Of a DNA stretch of 41,730 nucleotides, positions 25,950 to 34,070 are shown in pieces (the stretch's first letter is position 1; each line of letters begins with the position of its first letter). The notes beneath the pieces were generated by a model that did no database searches, was not told the origin of the DNA, and saw only the letters and a program-made list of their open reading frames with translations. The DNA is from Flavobacteriaceae bacterium (GTDB lineage Bacteria > Bacteroidota > Bacteroidia > Flavobacteriales > Flavobacteriaceae): positions 1 through 41,730 of the forward strand of contig JAQWJH010000081.1 of the NCBI GenBank assembly GCA_029248455.1, given 5' to 3'. The translations under genes and the position numbers were made by a program.

Positions 25950-27179
25950 TCAATTAATTTTCAAAGAATCAGTTGGAGAAATTCTGCCAATAATAAATGA
26001 AGGTATTATCAACATAGCAAAACAGAGAAATAATACACAAAGATTTAATAAAATAATTGTAGTAAAATTTAAATCTAAAGGCACTTCAGAAACGTAATAT
26101 GTTAGAGGATCTAACTTTACTAACCCAGTTACTTTTTGAAATAATACCAGTCCAACACCAATTAAATTTCCAAAAAAAAGACCCAAAGAAATTAAGTATA
26201 CACCATTTGAAATAAAAATATTTCTAATTGAAGTTTGCTTAGATCCTAAAACTTTTAAAACACCTATTAGTTGAGTCCTTTCTAAAATAGTAACTAACAA
26301 AGCAGTGATCATATTAATTCCACCTACTAAAATCATTATTATAATGATAACCATGATATTCATATCAAAGAGTGCTATCCAATTAAATATATCAGGAAAT
26401 TTTTCTGAAATTTTGATAACATCAAGGTCTGACGATGTGTTTTCATATAAATCGTTAGAAATATTTGAAACCTCATCAAAATTATTAATGAACAACTCAA
26501 AGCTTCCTATTTCGTCGTGTTTCCAATTATTCATCTTTTGAATGTGTCTTATATCTCCTAAAAAATAAAGTTGATCAAATTCAATCAAACCAGACTTAAA
26601 AATTCCAACGACTTTAAAATTTCTTTCATTTGGAAAGGAAGAACCATTTTTAAAAAAGGTAGTTTTGAATTTCTCTCCTAAATTGATAGATAATCTTTTT
26701 GATAAATATTCAGAAATCATAACATCATTGGTTAACTTGTCATTTAAATTTGGGAATTTACCATCAACTAAATATTTAGAAAAATTATTAGAATTAAAAT
26801 CTTCACGTATTCCTTTGAATACCACTCCTTCAAAAGTTGATTCAGTCGTGATAACACCAGGTTTATAAGCAACTGTTTGAATATGTAAAATTTTATTATT
26901 TGTATTACTATTATAAAAATCTTGATTAATCACAATTGGGTTTAATGACGATTGAGAAGAGTTGTTTTGAAAATTTGATATAATAATATGACCAAAAAAA
27001 GAAGACACTTTATCCTCTATAGATTTTTGTAGGCCAACTCCGGATGAAATTGAAATTATCATCATTATTAAACCCATTGAAATAGATAAAATTGAAATTT
27101 TTATTATTGGTGATGAAATAGTATTTTTATAAGGCTTTGACCTTATTATTCGAGATGCAATAAATGATTCAAATCTCAT
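25950..27179 (-). CDS. FtsX-type ABC permease (LolC/LolE-like)
   Basis: Inner-membrane permease, 409 residues, of the MacB/FtsX superfamily. A first transmembrane helix at about 25-48 is followed by a large periplasmic domain (about 50-270), then three helices near 275-300, 325-352 and 375-402. The cytoplasmic GVLKVLGSKQTSIRNIFI coupling segment between helices 2 and 3 is the family hallmark. The SFIASRIIRSKPYKN start matches LolC/E-type lipoprotein-releasing proteins. No ATPase gene is adjacent, so a LolD must lie elsewhere. Its start codon is only 5 bp from that of the divergent NamZ gene; a -7 element TATTTTTG lies inside namZ. Confidence 0.82.
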   Translation of the reverse strand: MRFESFIASRIIRSKPYKNTISSPIIKISILSISMGLIMMIISISSGVGLQKSIEDKVSSFFGHIIISNFQNNSSQSSLNPIVINQDFYNSNTNNKILHIQTVAYKPGVITTESTFEGVVFKGIREDFNSNNFSKYLVDGKFPNLNDKLTNDVMISEYLSKRLSINLGEKFKTTFFKNGSSFPNERNFKVVGIFKSGLIEFDQLYFLGDIRHIQKMNNWKHDEIGSFELFINNFDEVSNISNDLYENTSSDLDVIKISEKFPDIFNWIALFDMNIMVIIIIMILVGGINMITALLVTILERTQLIGVLKVLGSKQTSIRNIFISNGVYLISLGLFFGNLIGVGLVLFQKVTGLVKLDPLTYYVSEVPLDLNFTTIILLNLCVLFLCFAMLIIPSFIIGRISPTDSLKIN

Positions 27180-27184
27180 AACAA

Positions 27185-28366
27185 ATGAAACTCTGTAGAA
27201 TTATATTCAAAAATACCTTTTTTTTGATTTTAATGACGTTTAGTTTTTTATCTTTTTCACAAAAAAATGAAAAATTAAAAGTAGGCGCAGAGAGAACAGA
27301 ATTGTTTTTAAATGACATTAAGGATAAAAATGTGGCAATCGTTGCTAATTTAACATCAATAATAAAATCACAAAACAGCTCAATTCACCTTATTGACTCA
27401 CTAATTAAATTAAACATAAAAGTAAAGAAGGTTTTTTCCCCTGAGCATGGTTTTCGAGGTGAGGCAGATGCTGGAGAAAAAGTAGAAGATGGAAAGGATA
27501 ACAAAACTGGTTTACCAATTATATCTCTTCACGGATCAAATAAAAAACCAACTAAAGATCATTTGAATAATATAGATATAGTAATATTTGATATTCAAGA
27601 CGTAGGTGCTAGATTTTATACATACATTTCAACGCTGCATTATATAATGGAGGCTGTGGCTGAAAACAATAAAGAATTAATAATTCTAGATAGGCCTAAT
27701 CCAAATGGACATTATATAGACGGGCCTGTACTTGAAAAACAATTTCAAAGTTTCGTTGGAATGCATCCAGTTCCAATTGTTCATGGCATGACAATTGGTG
27801 AATTTGGAATAATGATCAATGAGGAAGGTTGGTTACTAAACCAAGTTAAATCAAATTTAAAGGTTATTCCTATAAAAAATTACGATAGAAATGTAAACTA
27901 TATTTTACCTGTGAAACCATCACCTAATCTACCTAACAAACAATCAATTAATTTATATCCAAGTTTATGTTTTTTTGAACAAACACCTATTAGTATTGGC
28001 AGAGGAACAACTAAACAATTTCAAGTAATTGGCAGCCCTGAGTGGAGTAAAACATCATTTTATTTTACACCACAATCAATGAAAGGGGCAAAATTTCCAA
28101 AACATATGAATATAAATTGCAATGGAATTGATCTAAGCAACTACCCATTTTTAAATGAAATAAATTTGAAGTGGCTTATAGATGCTTACAATAAATCAAA
28201 AAATAAATCTAAATTTTTTAGAGATGGATTTAACAAATTAGCTGGAAATAATAAGCTTAAAAATCAAATTATTAATGGTTTAAGTGAAAAACAAATAAAA
28301 CAAAGTTGGAAAGATGATATTGAAATTTTTAAATCTATTAGATCTAAGTATTTATTGTATAAATAG
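27185..28366 (+). CDS. namZ: NamZ-type exo-beta-N-acetylmuramidase (DUF1343, GH171)
   Basis: Exported hydrolase of 393 residues; a signal peptide ends near FSFLSFSQ. The DUF1343 family includes NamZ, which removes terminal N-acetylmuramic acid from peptidoglycan fragments. Family blocks are VAIVANLTSI, VFSPEHGFRGEADAGEKV (about 81-98), DIQDVGARFYTYISTLHY (about 138-155), LDRPNPNGHYIDGPVL, MTIGEFGIMINEEGWL, and a late SPEWSK/YFTPQSMKGAKF segment. It is divergent from the FtsX-type permease (starts 5 bp apart) and convergent with queE (1-bp gap). A role in recycling cell-wall fragments in the periplasm is established for the family and inferred here. Confidence 0.88.
   Translation: MKLCRIIFKNTFFLILMTFSFLSFSQKNEKLKVGAERTELFLNDIKDKNVAIVANLTSIIKSQNSSIHLIDSLIKLNIKVKKVFSPEHGFRGEADAGEKVEDGKDNKTGLPIISLHGSNKKPTKDHLNNIDIVIFDIQDVGARFYTYISTLHYIMEAVAENNKELIILDRPNPNGHYIDGPVLEKQFQSFVGMHPVPIVHGMTIGEFGIMINEEGWLLNQVKSNLKVIPIKNYDRNVNYILPVKPSPNLPNKQSINLYPSLCFFEQTPISIGRGTTKQFQVIGSPEWSKTSFYFTPQSMKGAKFPKHMNINCNGIDLSNYPFLNEINLKWLIDAYNKSKNKSKFFRDGFNKLAGNNKLKNQIINGLSEKQIKQSWKDDIEIFKSIRSKYLLYK
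27208..27215 (-). promoter_or_regulatory. -7 element TATTTTTG for the FtsX-type permease, inside namZ
   Basis: On the minus strand TATTTTTG (27215-27208) matches TAnnTTTG and ends 28 nt upstream of the permease ATG, although it lies within the signal-peptide codons of divergent namZ. No TTG is present at -33 spacing. The 5-bp spacer between the two starts leaves no other room. Confidence 0.35.
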
Positions 28367-28367
28367 A

Positions 28368-29033
28368 TTAAGGAATCTTTAGATACTTATGAGTTTGTAA
28401 AGAAATTTTCCACTTATCATTTTTTTTAATATAATCGACTATAATTGGCAGCATTTCATCTTTTTTGTCCCATTCTGGCTGCAAAAAAAGAATACATTTT
28501 TTGTTGACTTTTTTTGATTGTTCTTCTGCATAAATAAGATCATGTTTATTAAAAACTATTACTTTAAGTTCGTTGGCTCGTAAATAAACTTCATCAGAGG
28601 GGGGTTTTCTTTTTTTTGGAGATAAACATATCCAATCCCAGGAACCTGTTAGTGTATTTGAACCTGATGTTTCTACATGAACTTTAATTCCATTTTGTTT
28701 TAATAATTTTGTTAAGGGATTCATATTCCACATCAAAGGCTCACCGCCTGTTATAACCACCATTTTTGAATGTTTTACAGCATTATCAACTAACATATTA
28801 ATTGAAATTACAGGATGAATATTAGAATCCCAACTTTCTTTTACGTCACACCAGTGACACCCAACATCACACCCCGCAACTCTAATAAAATAGGCAGCTG
28901 ATCCGCTATAATATCCCTCACCTTGAATGGTGTAAAAAGATTCCATAATTGGGAGTTTAAATCCTAATTCAATATCAGATTTGTCCAAGTTTTTATCCAC
29001 AGGACAAATATATATCATATAATTAATTAACAT
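28368..29033 (-). CDS. queE: 7-carboxy-7-deazaguanine synthase
   Basis: Radical-SAM enzyme of queuosine (7-deazaguanine) biosynthesis, converting carboxy-tetrahydropterin to CDG, 221 residues. ESFYTIQGEGYYSG (31-44) begins the domain and the cluster motif is CxxxCxxC with C55, C59 and C62 (GCDVGCHWCDVKESW). VVITGGEPLMW (about 92-102) and HVETSGSNTL follow, and WKISLQTHKYLKIP closes the protein as in bacterial QueE. Other queuosine genes are not in the window. It converges on namZ with a 1-bp gap. Confidence 0.95.
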   Translation of the reverse strand: MLINYMIYICPVDKNLDKSDIELGFKLPIMESFYTIQGEGYYSGSAAYFIRVAGCDVGCHWCDVKESWDSNIHPVISINMLVDNAVKHSKMVVITGGEPLMWNMNPLTKLLKQNGIKVHVETSGSNTLTGSWDWICLSPKKRKPPSDEVYLRANELKVIVFNKHDLIYAEEQSKKVNKKCILFLQPEWDKKDEMLPIIVDYIKKNDKWKISLQTHKYLKIP

Positions 29034-29073
29034 TAAAAAGGAATTACTACTTTTAATTAATTTTTAATTTAAG

Positions 29074-29622
29074 ATGAAAAATTTGTTATTTTTTTTATTG
29101 ATATTATTTTATGTTGGATGTTCAAATAACCCTGACTATCTAATAAAAAAAGGACAAGTTGGGAAGGTCAACAATGAAACTCTTGTTAAAGAGCTAGATT
29201 CGATATTCTTAAACGACTCGATTGTTAAAAGGATTGGAGAAGGAGACTATATGTTTTCTGGAGACGACAAATATTTAATTTTTAATAGAAAGGAAGAGCA
29301 CCTTCTTTCACTTACTCCTAAACAACAACATGATATAAATGAAAGAATTGAAACCATAGAAATAATAAGTGACAAGTTTAAAACTATAAAAGGGATCAGT
29401 TCAAATAGTTCTTTTGGAGACATAAAAAAAAATCTTACTATTTCTGATATTCAAAATACAATTAACAACATTGTTGTTTTTGTAGATGAAATTGATGCTT
29501 ACTTCATAATTGATAAAAAAAACTTGCCCTTAGAGTTTAGATTAGGCACTAGTAAAAAAATTCAAGCAATTAACATTCCATCAAACTCTAAAATCAAAAG
29601 ATTTATGATTGGATGGGACTAA
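29074..29622 (+). CDS. Conserved flavobacterial lipoprotein of unknown function
   Basis: A 182-residue protein with a short signal segment ending at YVGC (cysteine about 16), so probably lipid-anchored. The body has a helix LVKELDSIFLND, a stretch FSGDDKYLIFNRKEEHLLSLTP, then IISDKFKTIKGISSNSSFGDIK, resembling a beta-sandwich with a strand set around VVFVDEIDAYFIIDKKNLP. I recognise it as the kind of lipoprotein conserved in Flavobacteria without an assigned role. It ends inside the possible upstream start of the VOC gene, and translation of the two is probably coupled. Confidence 0.6.
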   Translation: MKNLLFFLLILFYVGCSNNPDYLIKKGQVGKVNNETLVKELDSIFLNDSIVKRIGEGDYMFSGDDKYLIFNRKEEHLLSLTPKQQHDINERIETIEIISDKFKTIKGISSNSSFGDIKKNLTISDIQNTINNIVVFVDEIDAYFIIDKKNLPLEFRLGTSKKIQAINIPSNSKIKRFMIGWD

Positions 29623-29633
29623 ATCGTTTAATA

Positions 29634-30056
29634 ATGAATAAACTTTCACCATTTCATTTAGCAATACCTGTAAAGGATTTAAAAAAAGCCAAAACTTTTT
29701 ACAAAGATATATTGGGACTTGAAGAAGGAAGAAGCAGCAATCACTGGATAGATTTTAATTTTTTTGGACACCAACTAGTAATTCACTTTGATGAAAATTC
29801 AACAAAATCAAAAAATAGTAATCCAGTGGATGGAAAAGAGGTTCCTATTCCCCATTTTGGTATAATATTAGAATGGGAGATATTTAGTGAATTTTCACAA
29901 AAACTTAAAAATAAAAATGTAGAATTTGTAATAGAGCCTTATGTTAGATTTAAGGGTCTAGTTGGAGAACAAGCAACTATGTTTTTTAAAGACCCCTCAG
30001 GAAATGCTTTAGAATTCAAATCTTTTAAAGATTCTAAACAAATTTTTGCAAAATAA
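29634..30056 (+). CDS. VOC-superfamily (glyoxalase/bleomycin-resistance-like) protein
   Basis: A protein of 140 residues built from two beta-alpha-beta-beta-beta units. FHLAIPVKDLKKAKTFYKDILGL (start about residue 5) is the classic VOC opening. HQLVIHFDE supplies a further metal-ligand strand, and FFKDPSGNALEFKSF ends the fold with the usual glutamate ligand. I prefer the ATG at 29634, which starts the protein at MNKLSPFHLAIPV and lies 11 nt after the lipoprotein stop; an in-frame ATG at 29613 would add seven residues and overlap that gene. The reaction cannot be assigned. It converges on folD. Confidence 0.82.
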   Translation: MNKLSPFHLAIPVKDLKKAKTFYKDILGLEEGRSSNHWIDFNFFGHQLVIHFDENSTKSKNSNPVDGKEVPIPHFGIILEWEIFSEFSQKLKNKNVEFVIEPYVRFKGLVGEQATMFFKDPSGNALEFKSFKDSKQIFAK

Positions 30057-30060
30057 AATC

Positions 30061-30930
30061 TTATAAATTTTTAGAAAAAAGAGTGTTTTTAAGCAACATA
30101 GCTATTGTCATTGGACCTACTCCACCTGGAACAGGTGTCATGAAGCTAGCTTTTTCTTTAACTGATTCAAAATCCACATCTCCTTTTATTACATATCCTT
30201 TAGAGCTTGAATCATCTTTAACTCTTGTTATACCCACATCAATTATAATTACACCCTTCTTTACCATTTCAGATTTTAAAAAATCTGGAACGCCCAACGC
30301 AGAGACAATTATATCAGCATTTTTTGTAAAACTTTCAAGATTTTTTGTTCTACTGTGCACTAAAGTTACCGTTGAATCTCCAGGGTTTCCTTTCCTACTC
30401 AATAAAATACTAATTGGTCTTCCTACTATATTACTTCTTCCAATTACTACAGTATTTTTTCCAGAAGTATTTATTTCATAACGTTTTAAAAGTTCAATAA
30501 TTCCGTAAGGAGTGGCAGGGATAAAAGATTCCATATTGAGAGCCATTTTTCCAAAATTTGAAGGATGGAATCCATCAACATCTTTATTTGGATTAACAGT
30601 CATTAAAACTTTTTCTTCATCAATATGGTTAGGCAAAGGAAGTTGAACAATAAATCCATCAATTTTATCATCGTTATTTAGTTCATGAATTTTATTTAGA
30701 AGATCCTTTTGTGAAATTTCAGCAGGTAACTTTACAAGAGTTGAATCAAAACCAACTTGCTTACATGATCTAACCTTACTGCCTACATATGTCAAACTAG
30801 CACCATCATTACCAACTAGAATTGCTGCTAAATGTGGAGGTCGATCCCCTTTTTTAATAATTTTTTCAACCTCTAGTTTAATTTCCTCTTTAATTAAATT
30901 GGAAATCATTTTACCATCAATAATTTTCAT
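30061..30930 (-). CDS. folD: Methylenetetrahydrofolate dehydrogenase/cyclohydrolase
   Basis: Bifunctional one-carbon enzyme making 10-formyl-tetrahydrofolate from methylene-tetrahydrofolate, 289 residues. Conserved blocks are the YVGSKVRSCKQVG active-site lysine segment (about 49-61), VQLPLPNHID (about 99), DKDVDGFHP-type sequence (VDGFHPSNFG), the Rossmann motif GRSNIVGRPISILL (about 164-177) and the C-terminal TPVPGGVGPMTIAML. It begins 10 nt after the ffh stop in the same direction, so it is probably expressed from the ffh promoter. It supplies formyl donors to purine synthesis, as does purL elsewhere in the window. Confidence 0.97.
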   Translation of the reverse strand: MKIIDGKMISNLIKEEIKLEVEKIIKKGDRPPHLAAILVGNDGASLTYVGSKVRSCKQVGFDSTLVKLPAEISQKDLLNKIHELNNDDKIDGFIVQLPLPNHIDEEKVLMTVNPNKDVDGFHPSNFGKMALNMESFIPATPYGIIELLKRYEINTSGKNTVVIGRSNIVGRPISILLSRKGNPGDSTVTLVHSRTKNLESFTKNADIIVSALGVPDFLKSEMVKKGVIIIDVGITRVKDDSSSKGYVIKGDVDFESVKEKASFMTPVPGGVGPMTIAMLLKNTLFSKNL

Positions 30931-30940
30931 ATCTATATAA

Positions 30941-32269
30941 TTATTTCATTCCTTGCATCATCTGCATTAATTTTCCAGAACCCCCACCTTGCATCATTTT
31001 CATCATTTTAGACATTTGCTGAAATTGTTTTAAAAGTTTGTTTAATTCTTGGACATCCAATCCACTTCCTTTTGAAATTCTTTTTTTTCTACTAATATCA
31101 ATAATTTTAGGATTTGACCTTTCTTTTGGTGTCATCGAATAGATAAGTGCCTCAATATGTTTAAAAGAATCCTCATCAATTTCATTATCACCGATAGCTT
31201 TACTAGCTCCAGGTATCATATTGACCATATCTTTTAAATTACCCATCTGTTTAATTTTTTTAATCTGTTCCAAAAAATCATCAAAACCAAATTGACTTTT
31301 AGCAATTTTTTTATTTAGAATTCTTGCTTGTTTTTCGTCATATAAATCTTGTGCTTTTTCAACAAGCGAGACTATATCTCCCATCCCAAGTATTCTATCA
31401 GCCATTCTTTCAGGATGAAAAATATCAATGGCATCCATTTTTTCACCAGTTCCAATGAATTTGATAGGTTTATCCACAACTGACTTAATTGATAGAGCCG
31501 CTCCTCCTCGAGTGTCGCCATCTAACTTGGTTAATATAACACCGTCAAAATTTAAAATATCATTAAAAGTTTTGGCAGTATTAACAGCGTCTTGTCCAGT
31601 CATAGAATCAACAACAAACAAGGTCTCACATGGATTGGTAACTTGATGAATATCTTTAATTTCATTCATCATTTTTTCATCTATAGCTAACCTACCAGCC
31701 GTATCAATGATAACAGCGTTTTTTCCATTCTTTTTAGCATAATTAATCGCATTCTTTGCAATAATTACTGGGTTTTTTTCCTCTTCATTAAAATATACTT
31801 CTACTCCAATTTGATTACCAATAATATTTAATTGCTCAATTGCTGCTGGTCTATAAACATCACAAGCTACCAACAAAGGATTCTTAGATTTCTTTTTAAC
31901 TAAATACTGAGCTAATTTTCCACTAAAAGTTGTTTTACCAGATCCCTGAAGGCCAGACATTAAAATTATAGTGAAAGGTTTTGACAAATTAATTCCTGAA
32001 GACTCATTGCCCATAAGAGCAGTAAGTTCATCTTTAACTATTTTAACCATCAATTGACCTGGGTTGAGGTTTGTAAGAACATTTTGACCTATTGCCTTGG
32101 CTTTTACATTTGATGTAAACTCTTTAGCTGTTTTGAAATTGACATCAGCTTCTAACAAAGCTCTTCTTACTTCCTTGAGAGTTTCTGCTACATTTATTTC
32201 AGTTATTTTACCATGTCCTTTTAAAACTTGAAATGCAGAATTAAGCTTGTCTGTAAGATTATTAAACAT
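30941..32269 (-). CDS. ffh: Signal recognition particle GTPase Ffh
   Basis: SRP54-type GTPase that targets nascent membrane proteins to the Sec/YidC system, 442 residues. The N domain covers about 1-95. The G domain has G1 GLQGSGKTT (106-114), IIDTAGRLAIDEKMM and TKLDGDTRGGAA. The methionine-rich M domain begins near 295, ends with MSKMMKMMQGGG and further Met residues, and binds SRP RNA and signal peptides. It has a promoter at 32286-32317 with good spacing, and folD follows in the same transcript. Upstream on the same strand lies the interrupted blh gene. Confidence 0.97.
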   Translation of the reverse strand: MFNNLTDKLNSAFQVLKGHGKITEINVAETLKEVRRALLEADVNFKTAKEFTSNVKAKAIGQNVLTNLNPGQLMVKIVKDELTALMGNESSGINLSKPFTIILMSGLQGSGKTTFSGKLAQYLVKKKSKNPLLVACDVYRPAAIEQLNIIGNQIGVEVYFNEEEKNPVIIAKNAINYAKKNGKNAVIIDTAGRLAIDEKMMNEIKDIHQVTNPCETLFVVDSMTGQDAVNTAKTFNDILNFDGVILTKLDGDTRGGAALSIKSVVDKPIKFIGTGEKMDAIDIFHPERMADRILGMGDIVSLVEKAQDLYDEKQARILNKKIAKSQFGFDDFLEQIKKIKQMGNLKDMVNMIPGASKAIGDNEIDEDSFKHIEALIYSMTPKERSNPKIIDISRKKRISKGSGLDVQELNKLLKQFQQMSKMMKMMQGGGSGKLMQMMQGMK

Positions 32270-32285
32270 TAATAAATATTTGATA

Positions 32286-32317
32286 CAAATCTAATGATTT
32301 GAAAATTTTATATCCAA
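32286..32317 (-). promoter_or_regulatory. ffh-folD promoter (TTG-N21-TAGATTTG)
   Basis: On the minus strand TAGATTTG (32293-32286) is preceded by 21 nt and TTG (32317-32315), ending 16 nt before the ffh ATG. The spacing is within the known range, so ffh need not depend on read-through from blh. Confidence 0.6.
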
Positions 32318-32320
32318 AAT

Positions 32321-33214
32321 TTAATTTCTTTTTATTTTAAATATTATAACTGCATGAGGGAAAGTAATAGCAGCTAAGAATGAAAAGAAAATACTTATTA
32401 AAAGATTTTGAAAATCTTTCATGAAAAAATAAATGATAAATAATCCAATCAAAGAAATTAACCAATACACAAAAGCATTTTTTAAATATGAAATAATTGA
32501 TTTAAAATCTGATTTTCCATAAATATATCTTGATTGTTCTAAAATTGAAGGTATACTGTGCCAAAAAACAAAATAAATACCAAATGCATAAATTAATTTT
32601 GTTGAGTAAAAAATGAAAGAAAGTAAAGTAATTAGTATCAATTGAATAAATAATTGATTTAAGATATATTTAAAATTAAAAAAACCACTAAAAAACATTA
32701 ATACAAAAGAAATAATTAATAAATAATCATAAAAAAATAATTGAATTTGAAATTTTGTAATTTCTTATATGACTATATTAACTTGGGAGCTATGAATCCA
32801 AAAAAGCACTGAACACAAAAAAAGACCATAGCTAAAGTAAAAAAAACTCAATTTCTTTAATCCTTTGTTATCAAACATTGTCCATTGGTGCTCCCCAAAA
32901 TGATACGAACTAAATAAAACAAAAAAAATTAGTGCGTAAAATGGAATAAAATAAAAAAAGATTCCAAAAGAAATAACCATAGCCAAATACTTAATTAATA
33001 AGTTAAGTGATGAGTCGTCATTATTTCTTGTGTTTTTTTTTAATAATAATATATCATTAGCTCCATGAATTATACCAAAAGATAAAATTCCACTGAAAAT
33101 CAATAAGTTCTGAGCAAATTCACTCAAAAAAAAACTGAGAATTAGACAAAAAATTGAGGGAATAAGTATTAATTTGAATGAAAAGTTGTTAAAAATTTGA
33201 GATTTTAACAGCAT
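32321..33214 (-). pseudogene. blh: Blh-type beta-carotene 15,15'-dioxygenase, interrupted by an in-frame TAA
   Basis: Brp/Blh-family polytopic membrane enzyme cleaving beta-carotene into two retinals for the adjacent rhodopsin. The minus-strand frame from ATG 33214 reads 149 codons, meets TAA at 32767-32765 (codon 150), then continues open in the same frame for 147 codons to a normal stop at 32321, 297 residues in all. Conserved histidine motifs lie on both sides: GIIHGANDI (H50), SYHFGEHQW (H105, H109), FWHSIPSILEQ (H219) and FPHAVI (H287). The first ATG after the stop is codon 173. It may be a recent pseudogene, a sequencing error, read-through, or two separately made halves. As written, full-length enzyme would not be made. 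Confidence 0.82.
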
Positions 33215-33234
33215 ATTTTAAAAATATTTATTTA

Positions 33235-33242
33235 CAAATGTA
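33235..33242 (-). promoter_or_regulatory. -7 element TACATTTG of blh
   Basis: On the minus strand TACATTTG matches TAnnTTTG and ends 20 nt before the blh ATG. It lies back to back with the proteorhodopsin -7 element 20 bp away in an 87-bp divergent spacer. No well-spaced TTG is evident. Confidence 0.45.
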
Positions 33243-33262
33243 GCGAATAAGAATTGTTTTTA

Positions 33263-33270
33263 TATATTTG
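33263..33270 (+). promoter_or_regulatory. -7 element TATATTTG of proteorhodopsin
   Basis: TATATTTG matches the Bacteroidota -7 consensus and ends 31 nt before the rhodopsin ATG at 33302, leaving an AT-only leader of roughly 20-25 nt. A -33 TTG at ideal spacing is not seen; the TTG at 33254 is too close. Confidence 0.5.
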
Positions 33271-33301
33271 GATATTAACAAAACAATTAATTATTATAAT
33301 T

Positions 33302-34018
33302 ATGGAAAATTTTTTAAACTTAATGTATTTTTTTGGTGATACTCCTGCTGGTGACGATTTAGTAGGTATTACCTTTTGGATAGGTACAATGGCTATGATG
33401 GCAGCATCTGCTTTTTTCTTCTTATCCATGAATTCAGTTGACGCTAAATGGAGAACTTCTATTTTAGTCTCTGGATTAATTACTTTCATTGCTGCAGTTC
33501 ATTACATGTACATGAGAGATGCTCATGCTGCTGGTGACAATACTGTAGTTTTCAGATATGTTGACTGGATACTTACTGTACCATTAATGTGTGTTGAATT
33601 CTATCTAATTTTAAAAGGTGCTGGTGCAACAACTAAACATTTAAAGCATTTAGTAGTAGCTTCTACAATTATGCTTGTTACTGGATATGTTGGTGAAGCT
33701 GGCTTAGGAGACGCTGCTATTTGGGGGTTAGTCTCTGGTCTAGCATATTTCTACATTGTCTACATGATCAAATTTGGTGAGTTAGCTAAACTTGCAGCTT
33801 CTGCGGGTGGCGCAGTTCAATCTGCTCACAACACTTTGTGTTTATTCGTAATTATTGGTTGGGCTATTTACCCTATTGGTTACATGGCAGGAACTGACGG
33901 ATGGTATGATTTTATTGATGCTTTTGTACCTAACATGGAAGTTATTTACAATATCGGTGACTCAATTAACAAAATTGGTTTCGGTCTTGTAGTTTATAAT
34001 CTTGCTGTTTCAAAATAG
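33302..34018 (+). CDS. Proteorhodopsin, green-type light-driven proton pump
   Basis: Seven-helix retinal protein of the inner membrane, 238 residues from ATG 33302. A TTG at 33254 would add 16 residues, but the ATG gives the usual flavobacterial start MENFLNLMYFF. In helix C, RYVDWILTVPLMCVEFYL carries the proton acceptor D88, T92 and donor E99 (the D/T/E proton-pump pattern). M96 is at the spectral tuning position (105 in the first described green pigment), where Met is typical of green-absorbing flavobacterial forms. H67 matches the histidine paired with the acceptor. The retinal-binding lysine is K224 in SINKIGFG. It is divergent from blh and followed by a strong terminator. The gene looks intact and uses GCT/GGT-rich codons unlike its AT-rich neighbours. 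Confidence 0.97.
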   Translation: MENFLNLMYFFGDTPAGDDLVGITFWIGTMAMMAASAFFFLSMNSVDAKWRTSILVSGLITFIAAVHYMYMRDAHAAGDNTVVFRYVDWILTVPLMCVEFYLILKGAGATTKHLKHLVVASTIMLVTGYVGEAGLGDAAIWGLVSGLAYFYIVYMIKFGELAKLAASAGGAVQSAHNTLCLFVIIGWAIYPIGYMAGTDGWYDFIDAFVPNMEVIYNIGDSINKIGFGLVVYNLAVSK

Positions 34019-34035
34019 TAAGTACAATTTTTTAT

Positions 34036-34070
34036 AAAAAAAACCGCTCTAATGGGCGGTTTTTTTTTTA
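34036..34070. terminator. Bidirectional rho-independent terminator
   Basis: The stem ACCGCTC (34043-34049) pairs with GGGCGGT (34054-34060) around a TAAT loop, with one G-U pair. It is flanked by an A-run on the left and a T-run (34060-34069) on the right that extend the stem. It should stop proteorhodopsin transcription on the plus strand and argS transcription on the minus strand. The T-run reaches the argS stop codon (34068-34070). It is the strongest hairpin I see in the window. Confidence 0.88.

Noticed and set aside
29613-29633. Upstream ATG for the VOC protein overlapping the lipoprotein gene
   Set aside because: The added seven residues are not part of the VOC fold, and the downstream ATG in an AATAATG context is a better start.
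32321-32698. Independent 125-residue membrane protein gene starting at the ATG 32698
   Set aside because: It is in the same frame as the upstream blh half and carries the C-terminal Blh motifs (FWHSIP, FPHAVI), so it is better read as the remainder of one interrupted gene.
33254-33301. Upstream TTG start extending proteorhodopsin by 16 residues
   Set aside because: The ATG at 33302 gives the usual flavobacterial N-terminus, and the extension would overlap the -7 box, which must lie upstream of the transcript start.
33232-33489. Minus-strand open frame antisense to the start of proteorhodopsin
   Set aside because: No recognisable domain; it is the mirror of strongly conserved rhodopsin codons and of the divergent promoter region.
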